Part shown: piece by piece, positions 10,318 to 21,293 of the stretch
How positions within the stretch are numbered: the stretch's first letter is position 1
How the letters are laid out: each line of letters begins with the position of its first letter
Assembly (NCBI RefSeq): GCF_001625215.2
Contig: NC_030383.2
Span: forward strand, 7,886,779 to 7,950,778
From: Daucus carota subsp. sativus
Taxonomy: Eukaryota; Streptophyta; Magnoliopsida; Apiales; Apiaceae
Direction: 5' to 3'
Length of the DNA stretch: 64,000 bases
Notes under the pieces: generated by a model
Told to the model about the DNA's origin: nothing
Database searches by the model: none
What the model saw: the letters and a program-made list of their open reading frames with translations, nothing else
Program-made: the position numbers and the translations under genes

Positions 10318-12418
10318 TGTAATATTCGTAGTTATTATTTAATTGATTATGTATATATATGTATTGTATAAATATTTTTTTTTAAAAGTATTTTATTGTG
10401 CAATATTTTATTAGTACTTTATGATGCAAGTATTTTAAATTGCAAGATTTTATTTTATTATTAAAGATATTATTAGTATTTTATTGTGTAAGATTTAAAA
10501 GTATGTTGTTAATAAGATTTTATTAATGTTTGTTTTATAAGATTTTATTAATATTTATGTGGTTTTAGTTTTAAAAAGAGTAAACATCCGTGTCCTATTT
10601 TTAATACGTAAGGTTTATCCTTATTATGATCAGTACTGTTAATTAAGATATCTTTTACGTAACAAATAGGTTATAGCTTATATATACGATAGCCTTGTGA
10701 AGGTTTTAAACACAAAAGGTACGCTTTCTTTTAACCCTACTGTTATTCTCTCCTGTCGTTCTGTTTTTCTTTATATTGTATACTGATGAAGCTGTGATGT
10801 AGAAAAATAGGTTATGTACAGTATGTTTTGAAACCCTCCTGTCATTCTCTCTGATTGTGTAGTGATACTGATATGTAAAGAAAATAGGTTATGTGCAGTA
10901 CGTTTTGAAACCCTCGTGTCATTCTCTCTATTATTTTGATTGTGTATTTTACCTGCTACTGTTATGGTTATGTGCAGTATGTTTTGAAACCCTCTTGTCT
11001 TTCTCTCTATTATTCTTATTATGTATTTTACCTGCTACTGTTATGTAAATGAAGGTTATTCCCTATTTGTTTATATGCTTAATGTATACTGTACTTATAG
11101 TGTTATGTGAATGAATGTTACTTATATTTTCGAAAATAAGTTTTCTGCAACATGAAAAAGGTTTTTTTCTCAAAACTGTATTTTTTATATTTAATTTATT
11201 ATATTTTCCATGATTTTACGAATTGTATATGTGTGTATTTTATGCATCGGTAATATGTGTGGATGTGTTAAAAATGTGTTACCAATGATATTTGTATTTG
11301 GCAAAGATTTTTAATATTTATTTACCATGTTATTAATTATTATATATTTTGATTTGGAAACAAATAAATTATTTTAGCTACTTTTATTCATTTAATTGAT
11401 TTTGTGTACATTAAAATATTTTTATATAAGATGTTTTCTGGAAACAAAAGAATAGAGATTTTTATTAGTTCTTAATTTATTTGAAAGTAATAGTTTACTC
11501 CTGTTGCTTGGATATCAGGTTTGGTCAGTTGGGCAGTGTCAGATTATATAAATATCAGTATCAGTGTTGGCCAGGTGGGCAGGGTTAAAATATATGCTAG
11601 TCCTAAACCTTACTGGTGTACTGTTAGAAATCATAGGGTTAAAAAGATTGTATCCTTATTGTCTAGTAGACTGATAATCCTTTATTTTATGATTAAAAAT
11701 CTGTGTAGGGCTCAGTGCTGCGAGTTATAAGTGATATTTTTTGCTAAGGTAAGATTACTTTTCGCACTTTCAGAATTGTTTCAAATGCTTTATACTGCTT
11801 TGTTGTGAAAGTTTGGGATTGATAAAATATTTTGAATATAAGGAATTCCCAGCTAGCTATGAATTATGAACCTGTTAGTAATTGCGTATAGTTCCGGAAC
11901 TATATTATGATACCTTACTAGGGCGTGCTTGGCACAATTTATGATACCTTAGTAAGGGGCGCATTATTGACACCTATGAACCAATGATACCGTGCCACCG
12001 GGTATTAGTGGCCTAGCGAACTGTGGAATTTACTTTATGAAATATTGGTTTATGATTTTTGGTTATGAAATTGTGAACAATGGCAAGTCTTGATAGTTTT
12101 TGGTCTGTTAGTCGAATTTGTTTTCTTACTGGGCTGTGTAGCTCACGACTTACAAATTTCAGGTTAATGTTATTGGCAAGGCTTTGGAGTTGGATTTGAT
12201 TGGAGTGGGCTAGAGTCTAATAATAGTGATCATATTTTATTTTCAGTTATTTTAGGAGCTGCGTCTCCATGAAGGATATTAGTTTATGTTTCAGAATTGA
12301 GATTTTTGAGAGATTGATTTATGATATTATGTGACTTTCTTTATATTATTTATGGATTAAATGTGGAATTTCTATTATTTGATAGAATGATAATAGTCCG
12401 AAAAATCGGGCTGTTACA
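10318..12418 (+). repeat. Left long terminal repeat
   Basis: A 2101-bp direct repeat beginning TGTAATATTCG and ending GGGCTGTTACA. The primer-binding-like TGGTATTCAGAGCC follows three bases later, at 12421. The five bases before it are GGTAG. Confidence 0.92.
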
Positions 12419-12542
12419 GTTGGTATTCAGAGCCTAGGTTAGCTTCCTGTAGACTATCTGCTAGGATTAAGTTATGTCGTTAGGGATAAAGAATTATCTT
12501 TAGAAACAAATTTTTAATATATCGTTTTTAAAATTTGTGTAG

Positions 12543-13091
12543 ATGGCAGATAATGACAATGTTTGGGGTCTGGATGAAGAGTTTGAGGACGATTTTGAGG
12601 AAGACCCCGAGGAGGACATTGAATCTGTAATTTCACTCGAGATAGATGAGGATGCTCCTCAACCCGATTATGATAGTGAGGACTCGGTTAAGGAATCTTC
12701 CTTTCCCGAGGTTGTGTGTCAGCCATGTAGGGATGATGAGATAGCCAAGTTAAAGGGAGAGAATGCATTACTAAAATTGAAAATCAAACTTAGAGAAGAA
12801 GAAGCTGAGGGAGCAAAGTTTAATTTAGAAATGAAATATAATGTTCTTTACACAGCTTACATACACCATCTTAAGGACTGCCGACATCAAAAAAGTAAGG
12901 CTGCTAGAGTGCTGGAAATAGTAAGAAGGGATACCAGAGCCTCCGAACGTTCAATAAACTTTATTTGTCGATGGCCATTATCACGATGTCCCGCATGGAT
13001 CAAGAGGATCACCACGGATTTTCTACAAGGGCATCGAAGAGCAATCGCGGCGACTAGAGCAAGGGTGACTGAGATTTTAGAAGAGATTTAG
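12543..13091 (+). CDS. Acidic ORF of the LTR element
   Basis: An open frame of 182 residues placed between the primer site and Gag. Its first 60 residues are very acidic (MADNDNVWGLDEEFEDDFEE start) and the middle is likely coiled-coil. The function is unknown to me; extra ORFs ahead of Gag occur in some plant Ty3/gypsy lineages. It is repeated in part after the second LTR. Part of a mobile-element fossil, not a host gene. Confidence 0.6.
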   Translation: MADNDNVWGLDEEFEDDFEEDPEEDIESVISLEIDEDAPQPDYDSEDSVKESSFPEVVCQPCRDDEIAKLKGENALLKLKIKLREEEAEGAKFNLEMKYNVLYTAYIHHLKDCRHQKSKAARVLEIVRRDTRASERSINFICRWPLSRCPAWIKRITTDFLQGHRRAIAATRARVTEILEEI

Positions 13092-13330
13092 TTTATTATT
13101 TATATAGTTAGTTTATGGATTGTTTCTCTTAAAAATCAAGTTGTGTAGGTCTAGCTTTTATTTGGTATTGTTTGAAGACACATTTTGTGGCCTATTTCGA
13201 GCCTAGATTAATAAATTTAGTATTATTGTTTTGACATTTTTATGAATTTCATTTATTGGAGTATGAATATATTTACCTTCTTGATAATTATGGTCCATAT
13301 TATAGATAGTTATTTTTGTTTGAAGGAATC

Positions 13331-14359
13331 ATGAGTGCTCGACGTGGAGGTGCTAACAATCGCAACAACAGAAACAACAGCGGGAGCGGTGGAAACAATA
13401 ACAATAATAATGAAGGTGGAAATATGTTGAACCAGCTCGCGCAAACCTTGGCAACACTTGTTGGAAATCAACAACCAGCTCAACGAAGTATTGTGTCAGA
13501 ATTCAAGCGTTTGAACCCCCCAACATTTGATGGTGCAACTGACCCTGCTATTGTGGAAAAATGGATCCAAGAGATGGAAAAGGCATTTGAACTGATGGGA
13601 AGTAATGATGGGCAAAAGGTTACTTTAGCTGTGTATCAATTACAGGGCAGTGCATATGATTGGTGGCTGATGGAGCAAAGGAGGAATGAGGAAAATGCTG
13701 ATCCGATGACATGGGATAGATTCAAGACGGCATTGACAGATAAATACTTTCCAAGAACTATTCGTGTGCAAAAAGAGAGGGATTTCATTAGGCTTGAGCA
13801 GGGAGATCGGACGGTAGTAGAGTATGAAGCAGAGTTTGCGAGGCTCTCCAAATATGCTCCTACCTTAGTTGCTGACGAGATCAGTCGGGCTAAAAGATTG
13901 GAGGAAGGACTTAGGGAAAATATTAGGCATGCTGTTGCAAATTTTGAGTTAACCACGTATGAGCAAGTACTTAACAAGGCATTAGTGGTTGAAAGGGGCA
14001 TAGTCGAGGCATTAAAGAAGAAAGATGAAGAAACTAAGAAGCGAAGCGAGCCTTCAGGAGGATTTAATGGTACTGGATCGTCGAAGAAGTTTAACAATCG
14101 AGGAACGGGTGGAAATGCAAACAAGGGGAATCAAGGGGGAAAGCTTCAATGTTCAAGGTGTGGTCGTAATCACTTGGATAAGGACTGCCGATGGAACACA
14201 GGAGCATGTTTCAGTTGCGGTGAGATGGGACATAGAGTTGCTGAATGTCCAAAACGTGACCCAACCAGAGACAAAGACAATGGGAACAAAGCAACCTTAG
14301 CGGCTTTACTTGGTCCAAATTATGGGCGAGTATACCAACACGAACCGAAGGAAAATTAA
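13331..14359 (+). CDS. Gag polyprotein of the LTR element
   Basis: The Gag frame shows a low-complexity Asn/Gly-rich start, a retrotransposon gag (capsid) domain with the typical WDRFKTALTDKYFP stretch, and two zinc knuckles near the C-terminus (C-x2-C-x3-H-x4-C, then the canonical C-x2-C-x4-H-x4-C). It looks whole. It stands alone without Pol, as in TR-GAG elements. A start five codons upstream, at 13316, is also possible. Confidence 0.88.
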   Translation: MSARRGGANNRNNRNNSGSGGNNNNNNEGGNMLNQLAQTLATLVGNQQPAQRSIVSEFKRLNPPTFDGATDPAIVEKWIQEMEKAFELMGSNDGQKVTLAVYQLQGSAYDWWLMEQRRNEENADPMTWDRFKTALTDKYFPRTIRVQKERDFIRLEQGDRTVVEYEAEFARLSKYAPTLVADEISRAKRLEEGLRENIRHAVANFELTTYEQVLNKALVVERGIVEALKKKDEETKKRSEPSGGFNGTGSSKKFNNRGTGGNANKGNQGGKLQCSRCGRNHLDKDCRWNTGACFSCGEMGHRVAECPKRDPTRDKDNGNKATLAALLGPNYGRVYQHEPKEN

Positions 14360-14507
14360 GGTAAGATTCTCCCTATTTTTATTTTTATTTTAAGAGTACA
14401 TTATTTTGGTAATCTAAGTTTGGTTTGAGTATACACTTGTAAGCGTCAGACACATGTATGTCTTTAGGTGTAAATTTGGGGACCAAATTTTTTTAAGGAG
14501 GGTAGAA

Positions 14508-16609
14508 TGTAATATTCGTAGTTATTATTTAATTGATTATGTATATATATGTATTGTATAAATATTTTTTTTTAAAAGTATTTTATTGTGCAATATTTTA
14601 TTAGTACTTTATGATGCAAGTATTTTAAATTGCAAGATTTTATTTTATTATTAAAGATATTATTAGTATTTTATTGTGTAAGATTTAAAAGTATGTTGTT
14701 AATAAGATTTTATTAATGTTTGTTTTATAAGATTTTATTAATATTTATGTGGTTTTAGTTTTAAAAAGAGTAAACATCCGTGTCCTATTTTTAATACGTA
14801 AGGTTTATCCTTATTATGATCAGTACTGTTAATTAAGATATCTTTTACGTAACAAATAGGTTATAGCTTATATATACGATAGCCTTGTGAAGGTTTTAAA
14901 CACAAAAGGTACGCTTTCTTTTAACCCTACTGTTATTCTCTCCTGTCGTTCTGTTTTTCTTTATATTGTATACTGATGAAGCTGTGATGTAGAAAAATAG
15001 GTTATGTACAGTATGTTTTGAAACCCTCCTGTCATTCTCTCTGATTGTGTAGTGATACTGATATGTAAAGAAAATAGGTTATGTGCAGTACGTTTTGAAA
15101 CCCTCGTGTCATTCTCTCTATTATTTTGATTGTGTATTTTACCTGCTACTGTTATGGTTATGTGCAGTATGTTTTGAAACCCTCTTGTCTTTCTCTCTAT
15201 TATTCTTATTATGTATTTTACCTGCTACTGTTATGTAAATGAAGGTTATTCCCTATTTGTTTATATGCTTAATGTATACTGTACTTATAGTGTTATGTGA
15301 ATGAATGTTACTTATATTTTCGAAAATAAGTTTTCTGCAACATGAAAAAGGTTTTTTTTTTCAAAACTGTATTTTTTATATTTAATTTATTATATTTTCC
15401 ATGATTTTACGAATTGTATATGTGTGTATTTTATGCATCGGTAATATGTGTGGATGTGTTAAAAATGTGTTACCAATGATATTTGTATTTGGCAAAGATT
15501 TTTAATATTTATTTACCATGTTATTAATTATTATATATTTTGATTTGGAAACAAATAAATTATTTTAGCTACTTTTATTCATTTAATTGATTTTGTGTAC
15601 ATTAAAATATTTTTATATAAGATGTTTTCTGGAAACAAAAGAATAGAGATTTTTATTAGTTCTTAATTTATTTGAAAGTAATAGTTTACTCCTGTTGCTT
15701 GGATATCAGGTTTGGTCAGTTGGGCAGTGTCAGATTATATAAATATCAGTATCAGTGTTGGCCAGGTGGGCAGGGTTAAAATATATGCTAGTCCTAAACC
15801 TTACTGGTGTACTGTTAGAAATCATAGGGTTAAAAAGATTGTATCCTTATTGTCTAGTAGACTGATAATCCTTTATTTTATGATTAAAAATCTGTGTAGG
15901 GCTCAGTGCTGCGAGTTATAAGTGATATTTTTTGCTAAGGTAAGATTACTTTTCGCACTTTCAGAATTGTTTCAAATGCTTTATACTGCTTTGTTGTGAA
16001 AGTTTGGGATTGATAAAATATTTTGAATATAAGGAATTCCCAGCTAGCTATGAATTATGAACCTGTTAGTAATTGCGTATAGTTCCGGAACTATATTATG
16101 ATACCTTACTAGGGCGTGCTTGGCACAATTTATGATACCTTAGTAAGGGGCGCATTATTGACACCTATGAACCAATGATACCGTGCCACCGGGTATTAGT
16201 GGCCTAGCGAACTGTGGAATTTACTTTATGAAATATTGGTTTATGATTTTTGGTTATGAAATTGTGAACAATGGCAAGTCTTGATAGTTTTTGGTCTGTT
16301 AGTCGAATTTGTTTTCTTACTGGGCTGTGTAGCTCACGACTTACAAATTTCAGGTTAATGTTATTGGCAAGGCTTTGGAGTTGGATTTGATTGGAGTGGG
16401 CTAGAGTCTAATAATAGTGATCATATTTTATTTTCAGTTATTTTAGGAGCTGCGTCTCCATGAAGGATATTAGTTTATGTTTCAGAATTGAGATTTTTGA
16501 GAGATTGATTTATGATATTATGTGACTTTCTTTATATTATTTATGGATTAAATGTGGAATTTCTATTATTTGATAGAATGATAATAGTCCGAAAAATCGG
16601 GCTGTTACA
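14508..16609 (+). repeat. Right long terminal repeat
   Basis: A 2102-bp copy of the left LTR, preceded by a polypurine stretch (AAGGAGGGT near 14495). It is followed not by host DNA but by a second partial copy of the internal region (16610-17019). Confidence 0.92.
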
Positions 16610-17019
16610 GTTGGTATTCAGAGCCTAGGTTAGCTTCCTGTAGACTATCTGCTAGGATTAAGTTATGTCGTTAGGGATAAAGAATTATCTTTAGAAACAA
16701 ATTTTTAATATATCGTTTTTAAAATTTGTGTAGATGGCAGATAATGACAATGTTTGGGGTCTGGATGAAGAGTTTGAGGACGATTTTGAGGAAGACCCCG
16801 AGGAGGACATTGAATCTGTAATTTCACTCGAGATAGATGAGGATGCTCCTCAACCCGATTATGATAGTGAGGACTCGGTTAAGGAATCTTCCTTTCCCGA
16901 GGTTGTGTGTCAGCCATGTAGGGATGATGAGATAGCCAAGTTAAAGGGAGAGAATGCATTACTAAAATTGAAACTCAAACTTAGAGAAGAAGAAGCTGAG
17001 GGAGCAAAGTTTAATTTAG

Positions 17020-17447
17020 ACAAATCAGATTAAAACTTTCAAGCTGCTATATTTCATAAATAATCTAAAACAAAATCAGATTCTGAAACTTGCTTCTAAT
17101 ATATCTGAAACTAAAAAAGGTAGGTCTAATTTTTGATATTTTTCATCCGAAAATTCAAGAAAATTTGAAAAATAGAACGGAGCGACGTGAGAGGCGCCAC
17201 CTACACGCCCCTCGCTTCTCCTTTATATAGAAACAAAAATCAGATTAAAACTTTCAAGTTACTATATTCCATAAATAATCGAAAACAAAATCAGATTCTG
17301 AAACTTACTTCTAATATATCCGAAACTAAAAAAGGTAGTTCTAATTTTTGATATTTTTCTTTCAAAAATTTCAGAAAATTAAAAAAATAGAACGGAGCGA
17401 TGTGAGAGGCGCCACCTACACGCCCCTCGCTCCTCCTTTATAAAGTA
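17020..17447 (+). repeat. Two ~213-bp tandem repeat units (3' array of Helitron-like copy 1)
   Basis: Two units, 17020-17229 and 17230-17447, run from a CAGATTAAAACTTTCAAG start to a conserved GGCGCCACCTACACGCCCCT segment and a TCCTTTATA end. The same unit occurs three times at 18378-18936. By comparison with copy 2, about 115 bp that should lie between GAGAGAGGTAG and the array is absent here, apparently lost together with the right flank of the LTR element. Confidence 0.75.
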
Positions 17448-18940
17448 TACTAGTTGAGAAGCCGCGCGTTGCGGCGGACTATAAAAATTAAATTAATGAT
17501 TTAATATTAATATTTGTAGCGTACAATAATTTTGTGACTGTTTATAAAAAGTATATTAATGATTAAAAATTAATATTTGTAGGATAAAATAAATTTTATA
17601 TTATGAAAATCTTGATGTAATACCAATACTAATATATAAAATTGCAAAATTTGGACTATAATTCATGGTGAAAAAATGAAAATAAATTTCTACACATAAT
17701 TAACAATTTAAAGCACGACGAATATTAATTTTATTTGTGTTTTTTTTAAAAAGTAATCATGTTCTTACATCGTCACCTTCCTCCAATTTTTTTAATTGAT
17801 TGTGCACAAAAACATCTAACTTAAATCCGTGAGATAGTGGTCTATAACTAACCTTGCGAATAACAACCTTTATTTTTTAATACTATATAAACAACCTTAA
17901 CTTAAAAGTTGCTTGAACGGAGCAAACAGATAATGCATGAATAATATTTTCATCTATACAAAGTAAATCATATAAACAGTAACAACAACAAACATGTCCG
18001 ATGAACAAAACAAATATTATAAAACAATAACCAACAAACATACATCACTAATAGTTAATTTATCAATATCATGTCAAGACTATATTCTTCCCCTGTGTTT
18101 GGATTTGTCGACTCCCACATAGCGGTCTATAACTACCTTTACTTGCAACAATCTTTATTTTTTTTAATACTGTATAAACAACCTTCACTTATCGTTGCAA
18201 AAGAACGGCACCACCGAGTTAGAAATCGGGCAAGAGGACTATCACAAGAGAGAGGTAGAGTTGTGGTATTGAGGAGAGAGAGTAGGTTGTGTTTAGATGA
18301 TACAAAACCCTACAACCTGTAGGGTATTTATAGGTGCAGAGAGACTTGTGTGCTACTCTTTCCCATAATTAAATAATTTGAAACAAAATCAGATTAAAAC
18401 TTTCAAGCTACTATATTCCATAAATAATCTGAAACAAAATCAGATTCTAAAACTTCCTTCTAATATATCCGAAACTAAAAAAGGTTGTTCTAATTTTTGA
18501 TATTTTTCATCCGAAAATTCTAAAAAATTAGAAAAATAGAACGAAGCAATGTGAGAGGCGCCACCTACATGCCCCTCGCTTCTCCTTTATATAGAAACAA
18601 AACCAGATTAAAACTTTTAAGCTACTATATTCCATAAATAATCTGAAATAAAATCAGATTCTGACTTGCTTCTAATATATCCGAAACTAAAAAAGGTAGT
18701 TATATCGCTTCTCCTTTATATATAAACAAAATTAGAATAAAACTTTCAAGATACTATATTTTATAAATGATCTGAAACAAAATCAGATTCTGAAACTTGC
18801 TTCTAATATATCCGAAACTAAAAAAGATAATTCTAATTTTTGATATTTTTCATCCAAAAATTCTAGAAAATTAGAAAAATAGAACGAAGCGATGTGAGAG
18901 GCGCCACCTACACGCCCCTCGCTTCTCCTTTATATAAGTA
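17448..18940 (+). mobile_element. Helitron-like element, copy 2 (uninterrupted)
   Basis: A second head-to-tail copy of the element seen at 9489. The body, 17448-18377, has the same GC-rich CCGCGCGTTGCGG start. It is followed by three array units, of which the middle one (18591-18720) is shortened. The 3' ends of units carry GAGGCGCCACC...GCCCCTCGC, able to form an imperfect hairpin shortly before the terminus, as expected for a Helitron 3' end. It is noncoding; short open frames inside are not conserved enough to call. Confidence 0.5.
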
Positions 18941-18974
18941 CATTGATTGATGATTTGTAGATGGTGTACTGCTT

Positions 18975-19107
18975 AAAAGGAAAGGACTGTAATGATCGAT
19001 ATGTAGACATGCAATCTATTTCAAATAAGTTAGAGCATGATTTTGACATTCTTGTGATTGCAGTTCAAGTGCCTAATACTACTATACATGGTTATTGCAA
19101 TCGTATT
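18975..19107 (+). repeat. Upstream segment shared with copy 2 region (4785-4925)
   Basis: The partner of the segment at 4785-4925. It begins directly after the Helitron-like element, which shows that the mobile elements were added inside a duplicated gene-spacer unit. Confidence 0.6.
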
Positions 19108-19114
19108 GAACTCA

Positions 19115-19530
19115 TCAGTTTAGCTGCTTAGACTCCAACCATCTAAAATCCTTGGCTAAAAGATGAGTGCTTACTTAAAATAAAAAAAATTAGCCAACCG
19201 CTTCAAAAACTCAACTCCAACCATGCTCATCTGTTGTCTATAAATTTAGCCAACCTCCTATGGATGGCTAAATTTGTCGAACCTCTACAGGTCTGTAAGA
19301 AGATCTGTAGGAAGATTGTACATTATTTATTACCATATTGAACTGATATATTCTATTTTAACAATTTAAAATATTAATAACATACTATTTTTAAATTATA
19401 GCCAACCAATATAGCCAGTACCATTGAAGCAAAATGTCTTACAGGTTCCGCAAATTTTACATAATGTTTTACAGGTCCAATTTAGCCAGCGATTATAGCC
19501 AACGCCGTTGGAAATGCTCTTATGCGTGCG
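19115..19530. mobile_element. Possible degraded MITE
   Basis: The ends are loosely inverted: ACTCCAACC...TTGGCTAAA on the left, and AATTTAGCCA...GCCGTTGGAAATGCTCTTA on the right. Motifs of the GAGCATTTCCAAC kind are common at ends of plant PIF/Harbinger-type MITEs. The left end is decayed and no clear target duplication is visible. Confidence 0.35.
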
Positions 19531-21250
19531 GATATCGTTTCAAATACAGCCTTGGACAATTATTTTACTTTCTTGGTCCTAAACTAGAGTGATTTTATTA
19601 ATTTTGGACACATAATTTAAATTTTATTGATAAGATAGTTATATTATTTATTTTAAAAAAATTCAAGTATGAAATATTTATTTACAAAAAAGTTAAAAAG
19701 ATAAATTATGAAAATAGATAAGCAATATATTTAAATTTTTTGACTCACCTGACTTAGAATGAAAGGAGTATTTTGAGAGGAAAGAGTTCTGGTTCTGGAT
19801 TCTCAATTTTTTCAGTGTCCCGAGTGTATAAAATATTTCGATGTGTTTGAAAAGATTTTCGCTTTTATATTTTCAAACTCCCAAATGAATAAACATCTTG
19901 ATGATTTTCGTAAGATATGTGATGTATAACAAGAAATTAAGAATATAGTATGATAAATTATGTTTAGGTTATCAGTTAACATGAATCTATACCTTCTACC
20001 TTGTCATGTATATGGATATTATACTATTAAAATCTTGAATTATTAATCACTTTTTTAGTTCCATATTGTTTGAACCTATTATTATTGTAAATATAATATT
20101 ATATATGAATCTGTATCTTTTTTTTTTGAAAAACATGTATGTACCTGTATCTTATTTTTATTTTATTATAAAGGGTGTGGATTTTTATATTACATTTTAG
20201 GCCTTAAATTCTAGGGTTTTTTCTAAAAATATATTAACTTTTTTTAAACCATCTTTCGAATTTTTATAGATTTACTTGTTGAACCCAAAATCAACATCCA
20301 ATACAACATAGCAACTCCAAGTTTTTTCCAAAAACAGGTTGCTTGAGATTACATTTGTTATAAATCTATTAAAAAAAATTGCATCCAGTTTTTTAGTTAG
20401 AGAAGGTATTCTCACAAATATTAATAAAAAATAATATTACAAAATAATTTATAAGATATTATATTTTTTTTCAAATTGCCTAAATTTTATTTCAACCGAC
20501 AATGTTTGCACAAAAATACCTACAAGATATTATGCCCTTAGCACTTACCCCTTTAGTCCATTTAACGAATTATATATTTTTTCCGGCTGCTACATCTCCC
20601 CTAAACAAATGTTTTGGCAAACATATAGAAACATTAGAATGTTGTGTTTTCATATGCAGATAATTTCATAAAAGCATTAAAATAATTCCAAAAGTTGGTG
20701 CCACCTAAAAATCTGAAAGTAAAAGGTTTCTAGTTTTGTAGTTTGCTGGAATGTGACGAGAGTTAGAGGAGGGGAAAGTAGTTGGAATGAAAGGACGCTG
20801 TTCATTCTGGTCACGCAAACCGCTAAGTTTACATTTACATTTACATTTATATGGTCTCTACAGATTTAACAATTTCTTTGCCTACGAAATAAACATTTAT
20901 ACGAGTGAGTAGGTATGAGGAAGTAGTTGGAACGAATGGTTGTGATCACATCTTCACATCCATCCTTAGGTTTACATTTCTAGAACCGTCGTAGCTAGAT
21001 GATTTTGACAAGTGATTGTTATTAATAATTTATACGTGTTATTTATTATGAATTATTTTTTTAGATTTATGAGTTTAAATCATAGATAGAGTGATGAATC
21101 CCGATATACACATAAAAAAATTTATGATTATTTTTGCTATAAATATAGTAAATAATTTTTATTTTATGTAAAATAGCGGATAGTTTGTTGCAACTATAAG
21201 CAGCCACGCCATTCTCTTTTAAATAATAAGATTGTACTCACTTGTTCTCA
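19531..21250. other. Intergenic region, no gene seen
   Basis: AT-rich spacer upstream of the third dioxygenase gene. No coding similarity, terminal repeats or tandem arrays were recognised in it. Confidence 0.6.
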
Positions 21251-21251
21251 G

Positions 21252-21260
21252 TATATATAT
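21252..21260 (+). promoter_or_regulatory. Probable TATA box of third dioxygenase gene
   Basis: TATATATAT lies about 35-40 bases before the start codon at 21294, the same spacing as in copies 1 and 2. Confidence 0.5.
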
Positions 21261-21293
21261 TTAGCTCTGTACTAAGGCATTATCGGACTTAAA

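Larger units (their letters stand above)
10318..17019 (+). mobile_element. Gag-only LTR retroelement (TR-GAG type, Ty3/gypsy-like), composite
   Basis: Fossil or recently active LTR element arranged LTR - internal - LTR - partial internal. The LTRs (10318-12418 and 14508-16609) begin TGTAA and end TTACA. The first internal region (12419-14507) carries a Met-tRNA-type primer site, an acidic ORF, a Gag ORF and a polypurine stretch, but no protease, reverse transcriptase or integrase, so it would depend on a partner element. By eye the LTRs differ at only about two places, so the insertion looks young. The part after the second LTR repeats the start of the internal region and ends at the 17020 repeat array. 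It lies within the Helitron-like element. Confidence 0.88.

Noticed and set aside
11521-11730. 69-codon open frame repeated in both LTRs (also 15712-15921)
   Set aside because: It is identical only because the LTRs are near-identical. It lies inside the LTR, lacks an ATG start at its 5' end and has no recognised similarity.
13636-14124. 162-codon open frame antisense to Gag
   Set aside because: It is a mirror of the Gag frame with no similarity of its own.
17020-18940. CRISPR-like array
   Set aside because: The ~213-bp units are contiguous tandem repeats without unique spacers in a plant genome; they belong to the Helitron-like element.
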